A stretch of 64,000 bases of DNA. Origin: Akebia trifoliata. Taxonomy: Eukaryota > Streptophyta > Magnoliopsida > Ranunculales > Lardizabalaceae. A program made the position numbers and the translations under genes. The notes below the pieces were generated by a model. It did not search any database, was not told the origin of the DNA, and was given only the letters and a program-made list of their open reading frames with translations. The stretch lies in the NCBI GenBank assembly GCA_017979445.1, contig CM030708.1, forward strand, positions 33,732,721 to 33,796,720, given 5' to 3'. Shown here in pieces: positions 55,601-64,000 of this stretch; the first letter of the stretch is position 1; each line of letters starts with the position of its first letter.

Positions 55601-57949
55601 ATTGTTTATGCACCATATCGGTCAATTGAAGGTTTTATTAATGATATGGAGGTGAGTTATTCATCTGTATTATGTCAGCAAAACTGTGGATTGTCCTTGT
55701 AGTTGTGTGACTTTGATTTTGTTTTTTTGTTGTACTCAATAACATGTGCCATTGGCTCTCTAGGATTTCTGTCGATCAAAGGGTGAACAACTGCAAATGT
55801 TGAAGGTAATGACTATCACATTATTTTTTATTATTATCCTTAGATTCTAATTTGAGTTCTTGGGTCCTTAGTAGTGTCTCAAAGATGCCTAATATTGATG
55901 TATCATATAAATGTGTTTTAGAGTGGTAAGTTTTTTTTTTGTGGCTTATTGTGGGAGTCAATTTTTTACACACGGTGCAATGTGTGCCAATCTTACTAAA
56001 CCCTGGTGCAATGTGCAATGTGCACACGACCATCAGTGCACAAATTTTCTGCCTTTGTTTTGTGCACACGGCTTCTGCACCATTAGTATGGAGTTTTTCT
56101 GCCCTGACTCTCCTGCCCCCCCGGTTGTCGTTCGTTTCCAGTTGTAGAGCTTGAATTTCTCTAAATAAATGAGCCGGCATCTCTGTATTCTATGCCCCTT
56201 CTTTGGAAAATTTGGTTAGTAAATAAAGTTTTGTTTGAGCAGTTGCGTACAATATAAACCTTATGAAAATTGGGAATACAGATCTATGGTGGATTTGTCC
56301 CATGCTTTTTCTTGGTCATTGCATAATACTTTCATGGTTTTTTGTAGGTTGGACTATGTCTATTTACTTTATATGGCGAATTGTAAAATTTCCCATTTAT
56401 AAGTAATATATTCATCACTATGTTTCTTTGTGTGTAATGGGGACAAATTATATAATTTGCAAATTTAGGATGGCTAGTTAACATAGCGTTGCCATTTTTT
56501 TTCACTTCCATCTGTGGCATGTTGTTTATGCCTTTATGATTAATATCTTTGTAGGATTTGCAAGAAACAGCAAAGTTAGAAGTGGATAAAATCATGCTCA
56601 CAGATGCATCACTTCTCTTCCCTCCTGGGCAGGTATACTAAAATCATTTGGACTCCTTTTGGTACCCAAACTTTTTGTCATTTTTGGAAGGAGCCATGTT
56701 TTCAGGCATGAGAAGCTTCATGTTATTGCTTTTCCAATACAGAGCTTTGTAGAATTGCATTGCTGGTCCCAAGCCCCAAGAGAGAGGGGTTTCTTGGGTT
56801 GGCATACCCTATAAAAATTTAGAATAATGATTTTTTGACATCCCCCTCTGACACGCGCCCCCAAACACCACATGATGTGGCATGTGCTAGAACCATAGAT
56901 TCTTTCCTCGGGATACACAACTGCACATATTTATGGGGATGTACAGTTAGTGTATGCCAAGGGAAAAATCTAGCCCATGCCACGTCAGGGGACGTGTGTC
57001 AGAGGAGGCATCAGAAAATCATGACTCAAAAATTTAACCCAGTCATTGCAATATATTTTGACACATTGTTTGAAGATGCTGGGGCATTAGGATCTGGCCC
57101 TGTATAGAATGGGATTCACATATCCAATCCCAAATAGTTGGACAAGGTTTAGATGTTGGTGATATTTATGAGTCCTCATTAAGACATATCATCGTGTTTT
57201 AGGGCTCATGTTTTACTAGAGTGAATGTTGTTGTTACAAGCTGAAGAAAAATACTACACCCTACAGCTTATGTTGGGTTCATTTTCGTTCGATTTGTGCA
57301 GTTAGCATTGGCTGCTTTGCGTAAGTCAAATGAGGCACATGGAGTTCTCCATTTCGAGAGGTTCTAAACTGCTTCATAAATTATCTTTTAGATATCAATC
57401 AATATTTTATTATTTCCCATCGAACTGTATTTTATGTTCTAAGTGATGATTTGATCTTTTCCAATTTTCATATATTTGCAGATACTTAGAGAGCATTGTA
57501 TCTCGTCAACATTCTGTCCATACCAGTTCAGAGCTAATTGAATCCCTGGATGCAATAGACTCTTGGGTACTACTTTATAACATCTCACTATAATCTCTCA
57601 GATCCAGCCATAGTGTTTCTAACTTGGTCTCCCTGGTCTCACCTTATTGTGCAGGTGAGCAAACTGAAGATCCCTACAGCCAAAGATATGAGGCACATAG
57701 ATCGGAAACTGAAGTCTTGTTTGGATCCAAGCTCACAGGACGAGTACTTTCTAGACTCACAAAACCAACCCCTTTTTTTAGTGCCACACCACCTTTTTTA
57801 TAGTGTGAAGAGTTCTCCTGTGAGATTTTTCTCTTGTTTATAGAGCCTGGCGGTTATTGTGTGACAGGAGTAAGAAAAGGGAGAAGAAGTCTAAACATAA
57901 GTCCAAAAGAAGTGAAGCACATGGGGAACCTTCGGTGGCAGCGTTGTAA
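52608..57949 (+). CDS. cyclin H (CYCH;1), CAK/TFIIH subunit, 334 aa
   Basis: Regulatory cyclin of the CDK-activating kinase. It partners CDKD in phosphorylating cell-cycle CDKs and, in TFIIH, the RNA polymerase II tail. Thirteen exons: 52608-52667, 52883-52933, 53667-53745, 53838-53953, 54049-54122, 55373-55493, 55583-55651, 55764-55805, 56555-56632, 57302-57360, 57482-57566, 57655-57743, 57868-57949. Phases agree throughout. The protein opens [17 protein letters not shown]. The first cyclin box covers about 65-165 ([45 protein letters not shown]). [19 protein letters not shown] and [20 protein letters not shown] follow in the second fold. The tail is lysine-rich ([14 protein letters not shown]). 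Length matches Arabidopsis CYCH;1 (336 aa). Intron 6 starts GC instead of GT. Intron 9 holds a family B MITE. Reading through intron 12 would give a different, shorter tail. Confidence 0.95.
52958..52975 (+). repeat. poly(C) run, 18 C
   Basis: An uninterrupted C-run 24 bases into cyclin H intron 2. The true length is uncertain, as for the poly(G) at 10578. Confidence 0.9.
56826..57024. mobile_element. MITE, family B copy 5 (in cyclin H intron 9)
   Basis: The left end AATGATTTTTTGACATCCCC faces the right end GGCATCAGAAAATCATGA. CTCTGACACGCGCCCCC faces GGGGACGTGTGTCAGAG. GATGTGGCATGTGCTAGAAC faces CTAGCCCATGCCACGTC. The core hairpin is CTCGGGATACACAACTGCAC / GTACAGTTAGTGTATGCCAA. Confidence 0.75.
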
Positions 57950-58950
57950 GTTCTTACCCATCTTTACTTACTGTATACTTCACCCATTTTTCCTTCCTAA
58001 TTTTCATTTATGATGATACTTCTATTTTCGGGTTCTTTCTTATTCAGGTGAAAATATTATTTTGGGGTTTCCTATCCCGCAATGAAGCAGTCACTTCTGT
58101 GTGCAAAAGTTTGCAATAAGAACATTTTGAAATTTATGATGAAATATATCTGGAAATGATGTGAAAGCGCTTGTCTCACCTCTAGAGGACGTCACATCAC
58201 ACTCATCATCACATGGGAGACATTGTATTACATGTGTTAAACCACTCACTCTATTGCCCTAAAGGTAGCCTATTTCAACTACTTGGAGATTGAAAGAGGT
58301 CTTTCGGCCTGGCGAGAATATTACTGCAAGCGAATTTTCTGTGTGTGCTTTCTAAAGGTGCAATAGAATTGGAAGCACCTCATTTTTTTCAGAGGAGTTT
58401 GTGATTTTTCCTTCGTTGTATTTCAATTTTTTTTTTTTTTTTCTTATTTGACTTTTCTCCTTCTTATATGACTATCGGCGGGATGGAAACTTTTAAATTT
58501 TTTGAAGTTGAAACAAAGTCATGAAAAGATTTTCTTGCCAGGATAGACTTATTTTGCCAATATGATACATTTACCTTTTTAAATTTTTATTTTTTAAAGG
58601 TAGTAAGAGTCTTCTCTATAGAGAAAAGAATTATATCATGGTGGACTCTCAAGAAGTCAAGATAAGAAGAAAAAAATATATAACTGATTTAAGTTGTTCA
58701 TTTATTATTCATTTTTCTTTGCAAAAATTGTCAAGAACCATTTATAATCTCTTCATTTAACTTGATAATCTATTACAACACTTAAACAGTGCTTCAACTT
58801 GATAATTCTATTTTTTAAATAAAATTTTAGACGTAACAAAAATTTGAGAGATATGCTTTAGGATATATATTTAGGATAAGGCAATAATGATGGTGTTAAT
58901 TTAATCGTAAAAATCTTGTAGATGCGTGCCTGGCCATGTCCCATTAAAAG
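57950..58950. other. cyclin H 3' region and intergenic, no gene
   Basis: Probably contains the cyclin H 3' untranslated region in the first few hundred bases. The rest is AT-rich with T-runs at about 58429-58443. No gene recognised. Confidence 0.45.
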
Positions 58951-58956
58951 ATCGCT

Positions 58957-59110
58957 AATGATTTTTTGACTTGAAAATTTTCACTTGGTTGGTATTTGGT
59001 TGACATGGCAAGGGTACACAAAAAGATCATTTTTCGTTTGTATCTCGAAAAAAAAAGATCTATGATTCTGCTTGTCACGTCAAGTGAAAATTTTTGAGTC
59101 ACAAAATCAC
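58957..59110. mobile_element. MITE, family B copy 6
   Basis: The left end AATGATTTTTTGACTTG faces the right end GAGTCACAAAATCACTA. GAAAATTTTCACTTGG faces CAAGTGAAAATTTTTG. GTATCTCGAAAAAAA is the shared motif on the opposite strand. Confidence 0.65.
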
Positions 59111-59463
59111 TACTTTTAAAAGATCTTTACATGTGAAGGATACGTGTGGTTGAGAACACAATGATACCATATAGGCATCAAAATTACACGATTGACATAC
59201 CGTATCCTTACCATTATGATGAAGGAAGGGGTGGGTGTTTAATATTTTTTGAATTATAAAAATACCACTACATCCTATTTCTTAAACTAATTACACCTGA
59301 TCTAGGTTTGTGATGGGCCGCCATATTTTCACGACTCTTCATCAAAACATATCTTAAAAATTGAAAATTTCAGAAAATATTACTTACTAGGAATCAAAAC
59401 ACTTCTGAATTTTTTTTACTATTACTAATTTATAGAATAGTAAATATTTTTTTCTCCATTTAC

Positions 59464-59647
59464 TATGGCTTCAAAACTCGTCTGATACCGAGATGTATTG
59501 GTATCAGACATGGATGAGACAGGCGGATAAGTCAATTTTTTGGACGAGATTTAAAATTTCATGTTCATTTTTGTCATTTTTAAATGAAAAATCTCTAGTA
59601 TGGACGAATAGACGAGACTAAACGCAAAACCGTGATTTAAAACCATG
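59464..59647. mobile_element. MITE, family D copy 4
   Basis: The left end ATGGCTTCAAAACTCGTC faces the right end GTGATTTAAAACCATG. The interior has CTCG/CGAGAC blocks (GATACCGAGATGTATTGG). About 184 bp, upstream of CUL1. Confidence 0.6.
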
Positions 59648-60109
59648 CCACTTACATAATACTGTTTTCAGAGGTTTATAAGATGACTAGTCTACAGGAT
59701 TTGATAATTCCCATTAATTTAACAATTTATTATCGTGCACAAAACAAACCTTATTACCCCATGTAATTAAGAAGTAAAAAAATTTAGACAAAGTCTTTTG
59801 TTCGTGTTCCTGTCATCCCGACTAAAAATTTAGAAGGTCCTCACGAGCTCTACACCATTGAATAGTCCTCCAAATTCAATTATGTTCTAATCCCGAGGAA
59901 ATCCAACGGATAAACGCTAGGGACTAGTGATTGCACCGTAAGCAGGCGAGCAAGAGAGATCTCATCAAGAAAATGTCGGAGTCCATCTCATGATTTTTTA
60001 TTTTTATTTGTTTCAACTTTCAAAGCGGCGTTCTCCGCTTCTTCTTCACCTAATCTCCTCCTCCATCTCCGATTCTGGATTGTGGTCTTATTTGCTTTCT
60101 AGGGTTAGG

Positions 60110-60479
60110 GTAGGTGCTTTTTTCCTCTCTTTCTCTCTCAAATCAGTCAAATCCTTCATTTTTCTTCGATTATGGTCTCCGATTTCGTCTTATTTATAAT
60201 ATCTACTGCTCTCTCGAATTCGATTTCGTTTATTGTATCTGTTTTTATTATTTATTTATTTATTGTTTATGATAGATTAGGGTTTTATTTCGATCGAAAG
60301 AGGATTTTGATTACATTTGATTTGATTTATTTTGTGTATTAGGAATTCGTATGTAGTCGTGAAATTGGTCGATTGAATCTTAGGGTTTTAATTTCTATTT
60401 ATGGATGCTATATGTAGCTGCAGTTTAACCATGGTTTAAGGTTTCTAATTTGTTTCTGAGAATCGATTGTAATTTGCAG
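60110..60479 (+). other. probable CUL1 leader intron
   Basis: TTAGG|GTAGGT at 60109/60110 is a good donor and AATTTGCAG at 60471-60479 a good acceptor. The latter is 37 bp before the ATG. The preceding CT-rich stretch (about 60030-60109) fits a 5' untranslated exon. Cullin genes often have such an intron. Confidence 0.5.
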
Positions 60480-60516
60480 AAATTGATTTGGTGTGGGAAT
60501 ACTTAGAACTTGAGAG

Positions 60517-61021
<505 letters not shown>

Positions 61022-61104
61022 TAATTAAGAGTATTGAAATCTGGTCGCACTACCTCAATCAACAATATAAATCATGTCTTCTATTAAAACTTCCAATTTC
61101 ACTT

Positions 61105-61345
61105 TCCTCCTAACTAGGAAGGTACATGATCAAATCATCTCAATCGACTTACCCTTAGTTTAACATCTATTGAGCTATGTATTTATTTTCATGAATTGCA
61201 TTTGTTTCTAATTATATCTGTTTTAATCTTCCCACTAGTCCACTCAACATTCTCAGCTCTGTTGTGCTCAATCTGTGGACATGTTTTGTGAATTGTGATT
61301 GTTTCACATCCAATTCCATAAAGCATAATCTGCCATTTTACCGTC
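61105..61345 (-). mobile_element. RTE-type LINE fragment in CUL1 intron 2
   Basis: Reversed and translated with frame changes, it gives LYGI, VHRLSTTELRMLSG, KTDIIRN and KLRVSRLR-stop-FDHV. These follow the order and wording of the conserved C-terminal end of plant RTE-type LINE reverse transcriptases (consensus-like EMRMLRW, DRIRN, RENRLRWFGHV). It is badly decayed. Confidence 0.55.
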
Positions 61346-62330
61346 GAATAATTTTTTTGTTTTGTTTCTTATACTTGTTATCTACTATCAAAAGCTTCTA
61401 CTTCTTATTGGTTTAGTGCTGAATTGATTCTTATGCTTTTCACAAATATTAATTGAGTATTTGAGAATCGTTGTGTGTATAGGATAAAGGTTAAAGTCTC
61501 AATTGTCTTTTCATTCGTGGCAAGAGGATGATTCAATGTGCACTTACTCTCTCTTTGGCATAGGGAGTATTCCCAAGGAGGGTGGTTGACTTGCTAGTCA
61601 ATTGTTCTTTCAGCCTCTTGGTGAAGGGGAGCCTCCTTTGAGTTTGACCACTTGCATCTCATTTGTTGCATTAGAAGAAAAGAAGAAAAATACATAGGAA
61701 TAGAGTATTCCAAGGAGAAACTCAATACTTGAAAGATATTTAGGAGGTATCAACAAACTATAATACCGAGGACTCCAATGTCAAATAGTTTTTGATTTCT
61801 TGTGATTATAGATATGCAGATTTCGAAGGAGACTATAAATGTATATACTAAGAAGGTAATGAACCAATGCCTTCATTGTAATCAAGTTGTAGATCGATCA
61901 AGTTGAATATAAATGTAATTCCTTCATGGGTTTGGATGAAATTAGCTGCCTTGTTAGGGGGTGAGCATGGTTAAATGTTGAACGTGTTTTTGAGTCCAAT
62001 CCACATTGTAAGTCGGAAAAAAAATGCAGCATAGAGATCGTCTACTAGTTTTGTGGTAATCGGGCCCGTTGACATCAAGAGGTGGTTTCTTTGTTATTCC
62101 AACATTATCTTCCAAGGTTAGAAAAATGTTAAGAGTGCCCATTTGAAAACTGTTCGCGACACGAATCATCCCCTTAAATCAAGGTATTGACATTGTGTTA
62201 TCTCATGCATTTGCAACAAATCGATTATATAGTGGAAAAGAGTTCGGATAAATATTGATTGATTATCTAACATCCTAATCCATTCTTCTGTGGTTGGAAA
62301 GTTCTAAAAGGTTGCTTTGGTGAAAATTAT
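61346..62330 (+). other. CUL1 intron 2 continued, no exon seen
   Basis: AT-rich. No sequence resembling the next cullin exon was found. No clear repeats are recognised apart from those listed separately. Confidence 0.45.
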
Positions 62331-62337
62331 ATGAGTC

Positions 62338-62512
62338 GTGTTAGAGTGACCTCAGCGGGGGACACACGGGGGACATCTTGATGTGGTAGCGTGCGCATGC
62401 CCCTAGATGCATTTTCTCCGAGATACGAATAAAACGCATCTACGGACATGTGCGCGCCACCACATCAAGATGTCCCCCGCGTGTCCCCCACTGAGGTCAC
62501 TCTAGCATTAAT
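62338..62512. mobile_element. MITE, family C copy 5, near-perfect hairpin
   Basis: Left arm GTTAGAGTGACCTCAGCGGG, then GGACATCTTGATGTGGTAGC. The right arm GCGCCACCACATCAAGATGT, then CCCCCACTGAGGTCACTC, pairs with it over about 60 bp with few mismatches. The interior has CTCCGAGATACGAATAAAAC. It is followed by AGCATTAATC, as in copy 4. It lies in the presumed CUL1 intron 2. Confidence 0.8.
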
Positions 62513-62785
62513 CTTTACATATTTTAAGGTATTGAATTTTTCCCAAGCTACAAGCAGAAAAACATGTGTTTTGCTTCCGATTCTCTTCATTTAGTTCAGT
62601 TGCCAACATACCACAAAAGAAATGGTTGGAGAGCCTCACCCAACATTCATACATAAAGACTAAGCGTTGATATTGTTAAATTTGAAAGATGTTTTGATGA
62701 TAGGTTTTTCGCTGAAGAAAATATGGAAGACATATTAGACCTTTTATGTTTTGTTGTGTCATGATTATATTATGAGTTGTGATAA

Positions 62786-62930
62786 TATGACGCCTCTCTA
62801 CGTCCAATCATAGAACTGTAGATCAATTGCCTCAGGATACATAAGAAAAAGATTTATGATTATGCGTGTCTCGATGCAACTACAGTTCTTTGATGGGGGC
62901 GTGTGTCAAAGGGGGGGCGTCAGACAATCG
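62786..62930. mobile_element. MITE, family B copy 7
   Basis: GACGCCTCTCTACG on the left faces GGGGGGGCGTCAGAC on the right. CATAGAACTGTAGATCAATT and CCTCAGGATACATAAG give the family core. A matching ACTACAGTTCTTTGATGG lies in the right arm. Confidence 0.6.
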
Positions 62931-64000
62931 TTACACTTGTACTATATATGCCTAATTAGGCAACAAAGGGGTTTTTGATAATGACGTCATTGGTATTGTA
63001 TTTTGTGGATATAAAGTTGTTAAAAATAGAGGAGAGCGAAAATTGTAGATACGAAATGATAAATTGATAAGATCTTTTATTGAAATGAGGAAGTAATTGA
63101 ACGTGCACCAAATGAGTGAGCAAGGTTCTATGGATCATATGAGAGAGTTGGAAAAGGTATCCTCTGTGAAACGCATGAGGATGGAACATCACCATTTCCA
63201 AGATTGTATTAAGGGATCATAAATTTGGTAGCTTTAAACTACTTTGGGTATGTGAACTTGCATTTGATACGTCCTCCTTGAGAAGATACTTCATCTTTTT
63301 TACTGACAATTGAAGAAAACGATTTTCTATAGGATAATATGATCTATCATCGTCTTCTTTTGCAATAAGTTACAAATTATCAATGACGATGTCAAGTATA
63401 AAAACACGCCTTCGAAGGAGAGGAGAAGGCGGGCTCAATGGTCGAAATGTGTCTCAAGAGTGGGGGAGGGAGTGTCAACACATTCCATATTTTTGAACTT
63501 ATGGTCTACAATGCTTTTGGCAGGTTGAATATAATGTCACCTCCTAGTTGCTAGGCTTTTGTTGGGGCCTATGTCGTGTTATGAACCCACCATTTGTTCG
63601 GGTCTTTCCTCCTGGTCTCCAAACGTATGTGAGGACGTTTTACTATGGTAGGTGCCAAAGGTGTTTAATGGGGTTAATGAGTATTTCTATAGAAAGATTG
63701 TGTGGTGATAGTGGAGATTGATTTGGTGTCATGTGCCATTTGGTACATGGACCTCTTAGTGGAAGAGGGAAATATAACATATTTTCCCCTTAGGGTGTGT
63801 TTGATTGCATGAAAAATCAAAACCCATTGAAAAATGATTAGGATGAAAAACTTGAATCCATTGTTTGATGTTATTTTGAAAAAATAAGATGAACAAAAAA
63901 AAAGAGGAGAAGAAGATTAGGAGGAAGCTGGGAGGGGGGGGTGGCGGCGGAGGTGAAAGAGGAAGAAGGAGGACGTTGTGGCGGCGAAAGTGAAAGAAGA
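62931..64000. other. CUL1 intron 2 or intergenic, no gene; repeat start at right edge
   Basis: No coding exon recognised. At about 63800 GGTGTGTTTGATTGCATGAA resembles the left end of a hAT-type MITE ('GTGTTTG' ends), but its right end would lie outside the window. The last 100 bp are purine-rich (AGAGGAGAAGAAG and similar) and contain GGGGGGGGTGGCGGCGG. Confidence 0.35.

Noticed and set aside
57613..57843. Extended cyclin H C-terminus reading through the last intron
   Set aside because: The spliced form (GAC GA|GTACTT...GACAG|G AGT AAG) restores the conserved [13 protein letters not shown] tail. The read-through tail has no conservation.

Overview
This is plant nuclear DNA. It is AT-rich, its genes are split by many short spliceosomal introns, it carries a nuclear-type tRNA gene, and its intergenic and intronic space is full of small inverted-repeat transposons. 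All recognisable proteins are conserved plant housekeeping or regulatory proteins. The species cannot be named from the sequence; an angiosperm is the safe call. I see no prokaryotic, viral or organellar gene set and no CRISPR array.

Gene order: (1) minus strand 12443-6986, an ELM2/SANT-like nuclear protein of the Arabidopsis At2g47820/At1g09050 type, two coding exons, 802 aa; (2) plus strand 18705-33561, the large nuclear cap-binding subunit CBP80/ABH1, 19 exons, 866 aa; (3) plus 35067-35140, tRNA-Thr(AGT); (4) plus 39703-42899, the FACT histone chaperone subunit SPT16, uninterrupted by introns but broken by an apparent one-base deletion near 42412; (5) plus 47447-47980, an intronless NF-YB subunit of the NF-YB4/5 type; (6) plus 52608-57949, cyclin H (CYCH;1), 13 exons, 334 aa, with one GC-AG intron; (7) plus 60517 to beyond the window, the first two coding exons of cullin 1 (CUL1). 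Exon joins were worked out by eye from splice signals, reading phase and agreement with remembered plant homologues.

Between and inside the genes are repeats. Three small inverted-repeat groups (A, B and C below, 14 copies) have different ends but share an internal motif close to CTCGRGATACAMA. Other groups are D (ends like GGTTTTAAAACTCG), E (ends like CTATTGCCACACC) and F (GGATTGAGAGAAG). There is also a hAT-like element with an 8-bp target duplication, a 2.7-kb PIF/Harbinger-like element in a CBP80 intron with a second foldback nested in it, LINE fragments, tRNA-derived SINE-like pieces, and an array of four alternately inverted modules of about 82 bp near 0.9-1.2 kb.

The genes do not form an operon. 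Most act in nuclear gene expression: cap binding, FACT-assisted transcription through nucleosomes, the CDK-activating kinase of TFIIH, a CCAAT-binding subunit and a probable chromatin protein, plus the SCF scaffold CUL1. This is probably chance clustering. The one positional signal I would pursue is that genes 1 and 5 correspond to a pair that, as I recall, are adjacent in Arabidopsis.
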